16,621 nt of DNA from Firmicutes bacterium UBA1393 (GCA_002305255.1 DBQN01000098.1:1-16621); one strand, 5' to 3'. Shown: positions 1 to 8,348, counted from the stretch's first letter. The notes: generated by a model from the letters alone, not told the origin. Numbers and translations: made by a program.

Positions 1-81
1 TCCCGGGCGGCAAGTGTTATCTTAGCATCGCCATCTACCCGTGTCAACACCCCTGCCAGTCATTTTCTTAGTCGTCTCCGA
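1..81. other. Sequence downstream of yunB, no gene seen
   Basis: These bases follow the yunB stop codon on the minus strand. I see no convincing hairpin with a T run, no reading frame with coding character and no RNA gene. Any terminator for yunB probably lies beyond the window edge. Confidence 0.4.
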
Positions 82-771
82 CTACGGAGTGATCCCCGTC
101 ACGCCCTGAAGCACGCCGCCGGGGTTGCCCGCGGTGCTCATGTAGAAGTTCGGAACGTCTCCGAGGATTATAGCCTCGGCTATAGGCATACTGGTGTCGA
201 TCGTCACATTGGAGCTTACAAGAGGTACCAAGATCTTCATGTTCGCGCGCAGCTGAAGGTAGATCTTGTGCCGGAGCTGGTTGATCCCGGCCACTTCGAA
301 CGTGTCGGTCACGGTGGTGCTTACGACTCCAATGGGGATCACTGACACTTTGACCCACGGGCCCACCCCGGCAAGGAGCGCACTTCCGAACACCTGCCCA
401 AGAGGGAGGCTGATCTTCACATCCCTGATCTGCCTGAGCACCGACTGTACCCGGCTTGTGGTGCTCGCCGCAATACGGTTGATCTCCCCTGTGTTCGGCT
501 GCACGGCGACGATATTGCCGGAACCATCTGTCTTCCAGTCCATGAGATCCTCATACCTGATGTCTAGTGCTGAAGTCTCCGACAGCGCATCGTTTACCGC
601 AGTGGTGCCCACCTCAGTAGCCTTGGCCTCAGCCAGCTCCTTCAACGTCGGCTTTAGCCTGATCTCTACAAAGGTAAACCCGGCTATTCCAAGGATCACG
701 CTGATCAGCACTGCCCGCAGGATCACCTTGCGGAGTCTGGCCCGATTCTCGAAGCCGCGCAACTCCCGCAT
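82..771 (-). CDS. yunB: Sporulation protein YunB
   Basis: YunB is a membrane-anchored sporulation protein; in Bacillus subtilis it is made in the mother cell under sigma-E and its mutant forms defective spores. From the ATG at 771 it is 229 aa, close to the usual ~250. It has a short basic N-terminus (RARLRK), one membrane segment at about residues 16-36, then the typical YunB body: a conserved amphipathic stretch starting KPTLKELAEAKATE (40-53), the family signature SLPLGQVFGSALLAGVGP (121-138), and a C-terminal DVPNFY motif (205-210). The start is uncertain. The ATG at 771 has no good Shine-Dalgarno sequence, and the frame stays open upstream with candidate starts at 1029 (ATG), 1089 (ATG), 1119 (ATG) and 1146 (GTG). 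That upstream part is Gly/Glu/Thr-rich and then Arg-rich. The stop is TAG at 82-84. The gene lies downstream of fba but behind a strong hairpin, so it probably has its own promoter. The family call is firm; the N-terminus is not. Confidence 0.88.
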   Translation of the reverse strand: MRELRGFENRARLRKVILRAVLISVILGIAGFTFVEIRLKPTLKELAEAKATEVGTTAVNDALSETSALDIRYEDLMDWKTDGSGNIVAVQPNTGEINRIAASTTSRVQSVLRQIRDVKISLPLGQVFGSALLAGVGPWVKVSVIPIGVVSTTVTDTFEVAGINQLRHKIYLQLRANMKILVPLVSSNVTIDTSMPIAEAIILGDVPNFYMSTAGNPGGVLQGVTGITP

Positions 772-1141
772 GGGGGGAACCTGGGCCCTGCGCTTGCTGC
801 GCTCCACACCGCGGCGTCTGACGCCCTGATCCGGACATGGCTTGCCCGTCGGCCCTCCGCTGCCCTCCTGGCGATCGCCTGCACCGTCACGACCGGCTGC
901 GTCCGTTTCTGTCGCCGTGCTCTCCTCTGGGGTGGTCGGGCACGCCTCCCCCTTCTCGCCGGCCCCCTCCTCGACTGCCCTGGCTCGCTCACCGCGCGCC
1001 GCGCTGCCGCCGACGGTCACTCTGTGCATCGGCAAACCGGCTCGCGCCGACCGTAACCGGCCCCGCCGCGCGGTTCGGCCACACAGCCTCATGAGCCACG
1101 CAGGTGCTGAACAGCCCATCGGGAACCGTATACACAAGCAC

Positions 1142-1176
1142 ACCACCCCTTCCCATGCGTATGTGGAAGGGGTGGT
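1142..1176 (-). terminator. Probable Rho-independent terminator of tyrS-fba
   Basis: A perfect 12-bp inverted repeat (1142-1153 pairing with 1165-1176, right arm GGAAGGGGTGGT on the plus strand) encloses an 11-nt loop. It begins about 50 nt past the fba stop. In the minus-strand transcript the stem is followed by a loosely T-rich stretch (TGCTTGTGTATAC) rather than a clean T run. The stem is strong and well placed for ending tyrS-fba transcription; the weak T tract lowers confidence. A smaller hairpin (1190-1206) lies just before it. Confidence 0.6.
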
Positions 1177-1184
1177 CCCTATTT
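1156..1184 (-). promoter_or_regulatory. Possible sigma-E-like promoter for yunB
   Basis: On the minus strand an AAATAGG element (1178-1184) is followed after 14 nt by CATACGCA (1156-1163). This resembles the sigma-E pattern of an ATA-containing -35 and a CATACAAT-like -10 at about 14-15 nt. The suggestion rests mainly on yunB being a sigma-E gene in B. subtilis. The match is incomplete, and the element overlaps the proposed terminator hairpin. Low confidence. Confidence 0.2.
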
Positions 1185-1189
1185 ACGGT

Positions 1190-1206
1190 CGGGCATGCAG
1201 TGCCCG
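1190..1206 (-). other. Small hairpin after fba
   Basis: The plus strand reads CGGGCA-TGCAG-TGCCCG, a perfect 6-bp stem with a 5-nt loop, 21 nt past the fba stop codon and just ahead of the stronger hairpin at 1142-1176. It may act with that hairpin in termination or in protecting the 3' end of the mRNA. No T run follows it. Confidence 0.3.
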
Positions 1207-1227
1207 GGTTAGCCCGCTGTCTCGGCG

Positions 1228-2166
1228 CTACCTTGGCATGCCGGAAGCCTTTCCGACGCTGTCGAATAGCTTCATCTTGTTGGCTGCCACCTGCTTGATG
1301 GAGGCCATGGCCGGCTTGAGAAGGTCCCTCGGATCTAGCAACTCGGGCCGGTTCGCCAGGGTCTCTCTGATGCTGGCCACGAAGGCCAGGCGCATGTCGG
1401 TGTCGATATTCACCTTGTTGATACCGTTCTTGATCGCCGCAACGACGGCATCGTCGGGGATTCCTTTCGCTCCGCCCCAGCGTGCGCCGTAGCGCTCGCC
1501 GTTCTGCACCAGGTCTGCCAGCACGCCCGATGCGCCGTGAAGCACGAGCGGGAGTTTCACCTGCTCCTTGATGCGAGCCACCAGATCGATGGCTAGAATT
1601 GGCTCACCCTTGAACTTGCGCGGCCCGTGGGATGTGCCGATGGCCACCGCCAGGGCATCGCACCCAGTCTGCTCAACAAAGGCCTTTGCCTCCATGGGGT
1701 CGGTAAGGAGTGCTTCCCTCTCGGCGACGGCGACATTGTCCTCTATTCCGGCCAGTCTACCGATTTCAGCCTCAACCGTGACGCCGGCGGCGTGGGCAAT
1801 CTCCACTATCTTGCGCGTAACTGCCACGTTCTCGGCGAAGGGCAGATGGGACCCGTCAATCATCACTGACGTGAAACCATGCCTGATGCAACCGATGATC
1901 ACGTCGAATGACTTGCCGTGATCGAGGTGGAGAGCCACCGGCACACTCGCCTGCTCGGCGAGGGAACGTACGATGGCCACAAGCGGCTGGAGCCCTGCGT
2001 AGGATATGGCGCCCTCTGAAGCCTGGATGATCACGGGCGAATCGGCTTCCGACGCGGCGGCTATTACAGCCTTGGCGAACTCGAGGTCATTGACGTTGAA
2101 CGCACCTACGCCGTAACCGCGGGCATTGGCGTCGTCGAGTATGTACTTCATCGATACTAATGACAT
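1228..2166 (-). CDS. fba: Class II fructose-1,6-bisphosphate aldolase
   Basis: This enzyme makes the zinc-dependent, reversible cleavage of fructose-1,6-bisphosphate to dihydroxyacetone phosphate and glyceraldehyde-3-phosphate, a central step of glycolysis and gluconeogenesis in the cytoplasm. The product is 312 aa, matching the ~305-aa class II subtype that carries an extra loop before GIPDD. The TIM-barrel signatures are all present: LHLDHG at 80-84 (catalytic D82, zinc ligand H83), metal-site E134, GTSHG with H180, LHGASG with H210, and the phosphate-binding NKVNIDTDMR at 250-259. The ATG at 2166 is preceded by a good GGGAGGT at about 8 nt. The gene begins 34 nt after tyrS with no terminator between them, so the two are probably one transcript. 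Two hairpins follow the TAG stop. An agatose- or tagatose-bisphosphate aldolase is a possible alternative, but the motif set and lack of a sugar-uptake context favour FBA. Confidence 0.95.
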   Translation of the reverse strand: MSLVSMKYILDDANARGYGVGAFNVNDLEFAKAVIAAASEADSPVIIQASEGAISYAGLQPLVAIVRSLAEQASVPVALHLDHGKSFDVIIGCIRHGFTSVMIDGSHLPFAENVAVTRKIVEIAHAAGVTVEAEIGRLAGIEDNVAVAEREALLTDPMEAKAFVEQTGCDALAVAIGTSHGPRKFKGEPILAIDLVARIKEQVKLPLVLHGASGVLADLVQNGERYGARWGGAKGIPDDAVVAAIKNGINKVNIDTDMRLAFVASIRETLANRPELLDPRDLLKPAMASIKQVAANKMKLFDSVGKASGMPR

Positions 2167-2200
2167 CGCTGCCTACCTCCCTATGTTCGCACTCATAATC

Positions 2201-3421
2201 TCAGTCTACGACAACCCGAGCGAAGCGCCTCTTCCCCACTTTCAGGATCATCCCGGTCACCACAGCCACCGAGTCACCCGGGCTCTCGACGCGCACATCG
2301 TCAAGGCGCACGCCGCCCTGGTCCACAAGGCGTCGCGCCTCACTGTTGCTGGGCGCCATGCCGCCCAGCATCATCAGTTTCACAATGCCAATGCGGCCGT
2401 CTGCCAGTTCTGCAGCGGGCACCCTGAGGTCGGGCATTTCATCCGGCGCCTGCCCGCGGCTGAACACCCGCTCGAACTCGGCCTGGGCCAAAGCCGCCTG
2501 CTCTGCACCGTGGTATTCTTCCACGAACTGCCTCGCCAGACGCTTCTTCGCCTCCATCGGATGCAGAGAACCCGACCGCAGCCCCTGCTCGATGGCGAGC
2601 TTCTCCTCATGGGGCACCCTGGTGGCAGAGTTGAAGTATGGCACGATGAGCTCGTCGGGGATAGACATGGTCTTGCCGAAGATCTGGCCCGGTTCCTCGT
2701 TGATGCCGATGTAGTTGCCCAGGCTCTTGCTCATCTTCTGCACACCGTCGAGCCCCGGGAGGATAGGCGTGAGCACAACGCACTGCCCTTCCTGGCCGTA
2801 GTCGCGCTGGAGGTTTCTGCCCATGAGGTTGTTGAACTTCTGATCGGTGCCACCGAGTTCGACGTCGGCCTGTAGAGATATCGAGTCGTATGCCTGCATG
2901 AGAGGGTAGAAGAACTCATGTACACCTATGGGCCTTCCCTCGCGGTACCTGGTTTCGAAATCATCACGCTCAAGCATGCGCGCGACCGTAACCTTCGATG
3001 CGAGGTTCACGATGTCGGCAAAAGTCAGCGGGGCCAACCACGACGAATTGAACACGATCGTGGTGCGTTCGGGATCAATGATTTTGAACACTTGTTGCTG
3101 GTATGTGAGGGCGTTCGCCCGGATCTCTTCCTCACTTAGCTGGCGTCGGGTCTCCGACCGGCCGGTAGGATCACCGATCCTTCCCGTGAAGTCGCCGATT
3201 ACGATGATGGCCTGATGGCCGAGTTCTTGAAACTGCCTCATCTTGTGGAGAACGACGGTGTGGCCGATGTGGATGTCGGGGGCGGATGGGTCAAGGCCCA
3301 GCTTGATCCTGAGGGGCTTGCCCGTTCTCTCGGAACGCTCGAACTTGGCAAGCAAGTCTTCATCTGATATTACTTCGGCAGCTCCCAGCTTGATACGCTC
3401 AAGCTGCTCGCGTGGATCCAT
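2201..3421 (-). CDS. tyrS: Tyrosyl-tRNA synthetase (TyrZ-like)
   Basis: TyrS is a class I aminoacyl-tRNA synthetase that charges tRNA-Tyr with tyrosine in the cytoplasm. The 406-aa product has the Rossmann catalytic core with HIGH at 51-54 (in DPSAPDIHIGH), the tyrosine-site region YPLMQAYDS (172-180), GGTDQKFN (190-197) and KMSKS at 229-233. A C-terminal S4 RNA-binding domain covers about 345-406. The DPSAPDIHIGH and KMSKSLGNYIGI forms are typical of the TyrZ-type clade rather than the KFGKT-type TyrS. The ATG at 3421 is chosen because GAGGGGG lies 9 nt upstream. A longer reading frame from 3457 would start at about the predicted transcription start, so it is unlikely. Transcription runs on into fba, 34 nt downstream. 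A divergent penicillin-binding protein gene lies upstream. The 5' leader is only about 35 nt and has no T-box. Confidence 0.97.
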   Translation of the reverse strand: MDPREQLERIKLGAAEVISDEDLLAKFERSERTGKPLRIKLGLDPSAPDIHIGHTVVLHKMRQFQELGHQAIIVIGDFTGRIGDPTGRSETRRQLSEEEIRANALTYQQQVFKIIDPERTTIVFNSSWLAPLTFADIVNLASKVTVARMLERDDFETRYREGRPIGVHEFFYPLMQAYDSISLQADVELGGTDQKFNNLMGRNLQRDYGQEGQCVVLTPILPGLDGVQKMSKSLGNYIGINEEPGQIFGKTMSIPDELIVPYFNSATRVPHEEKLAIEQGLRSGSLHPMEAKKRLARQFVEEYHGAEQAALAQAEFERVFSRGQAPDEMPDLRVPAAELADGRIGIVKLMMLGGMAPSNSEARRLVDQGGVRLDDVRVESPGDSVAVVTGMILKVGKRRFARVVVD

Positions 3422-3461
3422 GTGGCCGTGCCCCCTCTGTAAGGTTTGTTGTAGCACCTAG

Positions 3462-3491
3462 AGTCTACCACAGCCTTGCGACGGCGGGCAA
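3462..3491 (-). promoter_or_regulatory. Promoter of tyrS-fba
   Basis: On the minus strand TTGCCC (3486-3491) and TAGACT (3462-3467) are spaced by 18 nt, with a TGG directly before the -10 (extended -10). The predicted transcript starts near 3455, about 34 nt before the tyrS ATG at 3421. The position supports the shorter tyrS start. Confidence 0.6.
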
Positions 3492-3574
3492 CCGAGACGC
3501 GGGTCAGAGATGCGGCTTTGCCACAGAACCACAGGATGAGCAGCCCTTCAGATTGCCTCAGCCTGTCTCGAAAG

Positions 3575-3602
3575 TTGTCAGTGGTGTATCGCGTGCTATA
3601 AT
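3575..3602 (+). promoter_or_regulatory. Strong sigma-A-type promoter of the PBP gene
   Basis: TTGTCA (3575-3580), 16 nt, then TATAAT (3597-3602), with TG one base before the -10 (extended -10). The predicted start is near 3609, giving a leader of about 32 nt that holds AAGGAGG at 3621-3627. This is the best consensus promoter in the window. It is divergent from the tyrS promoter, with about 84 nt between the two -35 elements. Confidence 0.8.
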
Positions 3603-3640
3603 GTAGTGATACTGATTGGCAAGGAGGCCCTGCAGCACAG

Positions 3641-5806
3641 ATGCGATCCGACAGCAGAGGATTCGTTCATATATTCGGTGTCATCGCACTCGTCGGCATA
3701 CTCGTGGTCGTGGGCGTTGTGGCGGGTGTGGCCGTGGGCTACCTCAAGAACGCCCCCAGCATTGACGATGTAGATGTTGCGGCACGGAGGTCGCTTCCGA
3801 CACTGGTGTACGACGTGAACGGCAAGCTGATCACGAAGCTGATGGTGGAGAACAGGATCTGGGTCAAGCTCAGCGACATGCCGTCTCAGTTGATCCAGGC
3901 TGTCCTTGCCGTGGAGGATCACAGGTTCTACGAGCACAACGGCATAAGCATCCGACGCATTCTGAGCGCCCTGTGGCAGGATGTCAAGAGCATGTCACCT
4001 GACCAGGGAGGCAGCACGATAACAACACAGCTGGCCAGGAATGTGTTCCTGAGCCATGAGAAGAGCATAGACCGCAAGATCTGGGAGGTGCTATATGCCT
4101 TCCAGCTCGAGCGCAAGTATACCAAAGACGAGATCCTCGAGTTCTACCTGAACTGGATCTGGATGGGCCATGGCGCCTACGGCGTCGGTGCCGCCGCCGA
4201 CATCTACTTCGGCAAAACCCTGTCAGAGCTGACTCTAGGCGAAATGACGCTCATAGCCGGCGTGGCGAAGGGAGCCGGAGTCTACTCGCCCTACGTCAAT
4301 GAGGAAGCCAGCATCAACCGGCGCCGCATAGTGCTCCAGCGCATGGTAGATGTAGGTTACCTTGATCAGGAGACTGCCAGCGCTGCTGCGAAGGAACCGG
4401 TGAACCTTGTCGGACTAAACCGCACCAAGAGCAATACCGCCAGGTATGTGAGTTTCATGGTCAGAGACTACCTGCTCAAGCGCTACGGTTCTGACAAGGT
4501 GTACCGCGGCGGCCTCACAGTGAAGACCACTATCGATCTCAACGCCCAGCGCGCCGCCGAGAAGGCCATCGCTGACCTGCTGCCAACCGGGCGCAAGGAA
4601 GAGCGCGACGGTATCACAATGGAGTACCCGCAGGTGGCGCTGGTGTCGATCAATGCGCAGAACGGGCAGATCAGGGCGCTGGTAGGCGGCAGGGGCAATG
4701 ATGAGTTCAACCGGGCTATCAATGCCGAGCGCTCCCCGGGCTCAGCAATCAAGCCCTTCGTGTACATCACCGCGATAGACAAGGGGATGACCCCGGCCAC
4801 GGTCATCGTAGACGAACCCCTCCACTACAAACAGGGTGACGGCTCTGACTGGAGCCCTCAGAACTACAACCGGCAGTTCCTGGGGCCGCTGACGCTGAGG
4901 CATGCACTTGAGAGATCGACCAACACCGTCGCGGTGCAGCTGACCGAGAAGGTCACGCCTGAGGCTGTGATCGCGACCGCGAAGAAGATGGGGATAACGT
5001 CGCTCGTGGAGACAGGCTCCAGGCACGACCGAGGGTTGGCTCTGGCGCTGGGCGGCCTGACGCGCGGGGTGACGCCGATGCAGATGGTTGAGGCATACAG
5101 TCCGCTGGCCAACGGCGGGGTGCGGGTGACTCCGTACTACATTTCTGAAGTCCGCGATGCCGACGGCAATGTACTGGAGTCGTACTCGCCCAGACGCCAG
5201 ATAGCCCTGGATGAGAAGACTGCCTACATCGTCACCGACATGCTCAGGGGTGTAATCTCGGCGCCTGCGGGAACAGGCAAGTCGGCCAACATCGGTCGTC
5301 CCGCTGCGGGCAAGACCGGAACGGCCGACAGCAACACAGATGCCTGGTTCGTTGGCTATACGCCTGACATGGTCACCGCAGTATGGATTGGCGAGGATAC
5401 CAAGAGAGAGATGAGCTACCCTAACCTGGGGGTCGTCGGCAGCGGCCGTGCGGCTCAGATCTGGGCGGCCTACATGAAGCAGGCCCTCAACGGGGTGCCC
5501 CCGCGCGACTTCCAGATGCCGGCGGGAATCTCGACAGGAGTGAAGATCTGCGAGGCATCCGGGCTGGTGCCGCATTCGGGGTGCCCCACGTCAACTGTGG
5601 TGAGCGAAATCTTCATTAAGGGAACCGAGCCCACCGAGGAGTGCACTGCCCACCAACGCGTGGGCTTCCTGGAATCACTCTTGAACGGGACCCTGGATGC
5701 GCTAAGGACGGATCAGAACGCCTCAGGGGCCGGCGATACTTCGGTCTCTGTTCCCCCCACCGCCGGAGAGTCGACTGATCCTTCGCCTCAACCTGTAACG
5801 CCGTAA
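3641..5806 (+). CDS. Class A penicillin-binding protein (PBP1A-like)
   Basis: This is a bifunctional peptidoglycan synthase that polymerises glycan strands and cross-links stem peptides on the outer face of the membrane. The 721-aa product has a membrane anchor at about 10-34. A GT51 transglycosylase domain (about 60-240) carries catalytic E92 in AVEDHRFYEHNG and QGGSTITTQLARN (122-134). The transpeptidase domain (about 330-610) carries the SxxK motif S368-K371 in PGSAIKPF, the SxN motif S426-N428 in ERSTNTVA, and KTG at 558-560. A clostridial-type C-terminal segment (ICEASGLVPHSGCP, GTEPTEEC) is followed by a low-complexity Ser/Pro/Thr tail. No PASTA domain is seen. The ATG at 3641 has AAGGAGG 13 nt upstream, a slightly long spacing. 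It is the only plus-strand gene, divergent from tyrS and convergent with mutS2. pbpA/ponA-type naming is uncertain, so no symbol is given. Confidence 0.95.
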   Translation: MRSDSRGFVHIFGVIALVGILVVVGVVAGVAVGYLKNAPSIDDVDVAARRSLPTLVYDVNGKLITKLMVENRIWVKLSDMPSQLIQAVLAVEDHRFYEHNGISIRRILSALWQDVKSMSPDQGGSTITTQLARNVFLSHEKSIDRKIWEVLYAFQLERKYTKDEILEFYLNWIWMGHGAYGVGAAADIYFGKTLSELTLGEMTLIAGVAKGAGVYSPYVNEEASINRRRIVLQRMVDVGYLDQETASAAAKEPVNLVGLNRTKSNTARYVSFMVRDYLLKRYGSDKVYRGGLTVKTTIDLNAQRAAEKAIADLLPTGRKEERDGITMEYPQVALVSINAQNGQIRALVGGRGNDEFNRAINAERSPGSAIKPFVYITAIDKGMTPATVIVDEPLHYKQGDGSDWSPQNYNRQFLGPLTLRHALERSTNTVAVQLTEKVTPEAVIATAKKMGITSLVETGSRHDRGLALALGGLTRGVTPMQMVEAYSPLANGGVRVTPYYISEVRDADGNVLESYSPRRQIALDEKTAYIVTDMLRGVISAPAGTGKSANIGRPAAGKTGTADSNTDAWFVGYTPDMVTAVWIGEDTKREMSYPNLGVVGSGRAAQIWAAYMKQALNGVPPRDFQMPAGISTGVKICEASGLVPHSGCPTSTVVSEIFIKGTEPTEECTAHQRVGFLESLLNGTLDALRTDQNASGAGDTSVSVPPTAGESTDPSPQPVTP

Positions 5807-5831
5807 GTCGTGAGGAGGCTGCGCGCGGCCG

Positions 5832-8345
5832 TCACTTGGCGAAGCTCACGACAGTGACGCCGTCGCCGCCCTCCCCTGCCTCACCCGGCCGTGTCGATGC
5901 TACGCGGCGGTCAGCGCTGAGTTGGGCCCTGACCGCCTCGCGCAGCGCCCCGGTGCCCTTGCCGTGGATGATGCGCGCCGCAGGCAGCGAACTCAGCATC
6001 GCGTCGTCGATGTACTTGTCCACCGCCTCAAGGGCCTCATCTACTCGCATTCCACGCAAGTCCAGCTCAGAGTTGATCGAACGAGCAACCTCCAGCTCAA
6101 GGCCCGGGCCCCTGCCGACCGCGCCTGAGGCGCGACCGCCGATACCACCGACTCCGCCAACTCCGCCGATACTTGCCGAGCCTCCCGCCCCACGAAGCGA
6201 CTGTGCCGTCCATGACAGTGTGGGCGCCGTCGGCGCCGGCCGGACCGGCCTGAGTTGAGATCTCTTCACATTCATTCGCATGGAGCCGATGGCCACGGCG
6301 AACTCGTCATCTGACAATGCCTCAAGCACGGTGCCTCGCTGGCCGAAGCTTATCACCTCAACCTCGCCGCCGGCACGGATCGGAACGTCAGCCTGATCCC
6401 TGAGGGGATCCTCCCCCTCGTCGTGCTCGTCTACCCCAACAACGCCGACAACTGCCGTCAGCTCGCGTACCGCGCTCCTCAAGTCATCCAGGCCCCGTCG
6501 CGCATCTCGCGCGTCATCTTGCGCCGCCGGAGCTGGCTTGCCCCCACCCGCCTGGGCGCGCGCCACGGCGGCACGGAGCTTGCCTATGAGTTTGTCGGCA
6601 TCCTGTGTTGCCTGGCGCAGGATGATCTCTGCCTCTTCGCGCGCTCTCTTCAACGCTGTCGCCCTCTCGGCCTGCGCCGCACTGGCCAGTGCCTCGTACT
6701 TGCGCATCAGCTCAAGATAGCGCCTGCGAAGAGCCTCGGCGTCGGCCCTGGCCGCCGCGGCACGCTCGTGGTCCTCCTTGAGGGTGCTGATCATCTCCTC
6801 CATGCGCTTGCCGCCTGAACCCACCAGGGAGCGCGCCCTGTCGAGCACCTCCTCGGGCAGGCCCAGCCGCTGCGAAATGGCGAACGCGTTGCTCGCGCCC
6901 GGGATGCCAATGGACAGCTTATATGTCGGTCTCAGAGTGTCAACGTCGAACTCCACCGACGCATTGGCGAGGCCCGGCGTGGTATGAGCAAACGCCTTGA
7001 GCTCGCTGTAGTGAGTCGTCGCCACGGTTCGAGCCCCCCTCGAGTGGAGTTCCTCAAGGATGGCCATGGCCAACGCAGCACCTTCCTGTGGGTCGGTGCC
7101 GGCACCCAGCTCATCAAGGAGCACGAGGGAGTCAGAGTCAGCCTCGCGCAGAGTGTCGATGATATGGGTAAGATGCGACGAGAACGTAGACAGGCTCTGC
7201 TCTATGCTCTGCTCATCGCCGATGTCGGCGAACACCTTGCCGAACACCGCTATCTCGGTGCCTGGCTCAGCAGGGACGTGCAGCCCCGCCTGGGCCATCA
7301 GCGTGAGCAGGCCTACAGTCTTGAGCGTGACGGTCTTGCCGCCCGTGTTCGGACCCGTGATGACCAGCGTGCTGAACGTCTTGCCGAGGTGAGGGTCGAT
7401 AGGCACCACTTTTGGCCCCAGGAGAGGATGTCGCGCACCGAACATAGAGACTCTGCCCTCTGTGTTGAGCTCAGGAGCAGTGGCGTCCATCTGATATGAC
7501 AGCTTTCCTTTGGCCATCGTGTAGTCTATCTCAGTCACGGCCCGCAGAGTACGGATGATCTTCGTGGATTGCTCAGCCACGGCCGCCGACAGCTCGGTTA
7601 GGATGCGTTCGATCTCCGCCTCCTCAGCGGCCACGGCCTGACGCAGCTGGTTGTTGAGTTCCACGACGGCCATGGGCTCGATGAAGAGCGTGGCACCTGA
7701 CGATGACTGATCGTGCACGATTCCGGCTGCCTGCCCTCGCATCTCCGACTTTACCGGCACTACGAATCTGCCGTTTCGCAGGCTAACCACTGGATCCTGC
7801 AGCACCTTCGACCACTGGGGCGACCTCACGATGGAGTCGAGGGTATCGCGGATCTTGTTGTTGATGGAGCGAATCTTCACCCTGGCTGCGCGCAGCTCAG
7901 AGCTGGCCGAATCGAGCACTTCTGCAGTTTCAGAGATAGCGTTGGCTATGGCATCCTCAAGTCGGGGCATGGTCTCGATTCCGGCTGCCATATCCATCAG
8001 AATTGGGTAGTCGGGCCCCAGAGCCGATACAGCCTTCTTCAGCCGGCGCGTTGACTCCAGGGTGTATAGAACGTCTAGCAGTTGCTCCGGATGGAGCATT
8101 CCGCCGCGGTCAGCCTTGTCTACCGAATCGGTTATATTCTGAATCCCGCCCAGCGGGATCTGTTTGCCAAAGTCCAGCAGGCGTCTGGCCTCACTGGTGC
8201 CGGCCTGGAGTTCCTGTATGAGGGCGAGTTCCCTCTGTGGCACAATCCGGACACACCGCTCCTTGCCCAGCTCCGTTGAGGCGCAGGCCATGAGCATCTC
8301 CCTGATTCTGCCGAACTCCAGTACCCTGAGTGTCCTATCGTCCAT
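5832..8345 (-). CDS. mutS2: MutS2 family ATPase with Smr domain
   Basis: MutS2 is a MutS relative without the mismatch-recognition domain. It is known to suppress recombination in some bacteria and, in B. subtilis, to act on collided ribosomes. The 837-aa product has the MutS core and clamp helices (about 1-320), the ATPase with Walker A GPNTGGKT at 331-338 and Walker B LVLLDELGAGTDP (about 407-418), and a long charged coiled coil (about 510-600). A KOW-like segment around 655-700 is followed by a Gly-rich linker (about 720-746). The C-terminal Smr domain has LDLRG (761-765) and IHGKGTGALR (793-802). The catalytic motifs are intact and the length is slightly above the usual ~785. The ATG is 3 nt after the stop of the U32 gene, and its GGAGG lies inside the end of that gene, so translation is probably coupled. 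Its stop faces that of the PBP gene across 25 nt. Confidence 0.97.
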   Translation of the reverse strand: MDDRTLRVLEFGRIREMLMACASTELGKERCVRIVPQRELALIQELQAGTSEARRLLDFGKQIPLGGIQNITDSVDKADRGGMLHPEQLLDVLYTLESTRRLKKAVSALGPDYPILMDMAAGIETMPRLEDAIANAISETAEVLDSASSELRAARVKIRSINNKIRDTLDSIVRSPQWSKVLQDPVVSLRNGRFVVPVKSEMRGQAAGIVHDQSSSGATLFIEPMAVVELNNQLRQAVAAEEAEIERILTELSAAVAEQSTKIIRTLRAVTEIDYTMAKGKLSYQMDATAPELNTEGRVSMFGARHPLLGPKVVPIDPHLGKTFSTLVITGPNTGGKTVTLKTVGLLTLMAQAGLHVPAEPGTEIAVFGKVFADIGDEQSIEQSLSTFSSHLTHIIDTLREADSDSLVLLDELGAGTDPQEGAALAMAILEELHSRGARTVATTHYSELKAFAHTTPGLANASVEFDVDTLRPTYKLSIGIPGASNAFAISQRLGLPEEVLDRARSLVGSGGKRMEEMISTLKEDHERAAAARADAEALRRRYLELMRKYEALASAAQAERATALKRAREEAEIILRQATQDADKLIGKLRAAVARAQAGGGKPAPAAQDDARDARRGLDDLRSAVRELTAVVGVVGVDEHDEGEDPLRDQADVPIRAGGEVEVISFGQRGTVLEALSDDEFAVAIGSMRMNVKRSQLRPVRPAPTAPTLSWTAQSLRGAGGSASIGGVGGVGGIGGRASGAVGRGPGLELEVARSINSELDLRGMRVDEALEAVDKYIDDAMLSSLPAARIIHGKGTGALREAVRAQLSADRRVASTRPGEAGEGGDGVTVVSFAK

Positions 8346-8348
8346 TAA

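Noticed and set aside
3422..3457. Longer tyrS start at 3457
   Set aside because: It would start at about the predicted transcription start and adds residues not seen in the family; the ATG at 3421 has a good ribosome site.
4742..5575. 277-codon minus-strand open frame inside the PBP gene
   Set aside because: It is antisense to the complete transpeptidase domain with intact motifs, and its product has no recognisable domain.
6984..7499. 171-codon open frame on the plus strand inside mutS2
   Set aside because: It lies wholly antisense to the intact MutS2 ATPase region. GC-rich coding DNA commonly leaves such frames open on the other strand.
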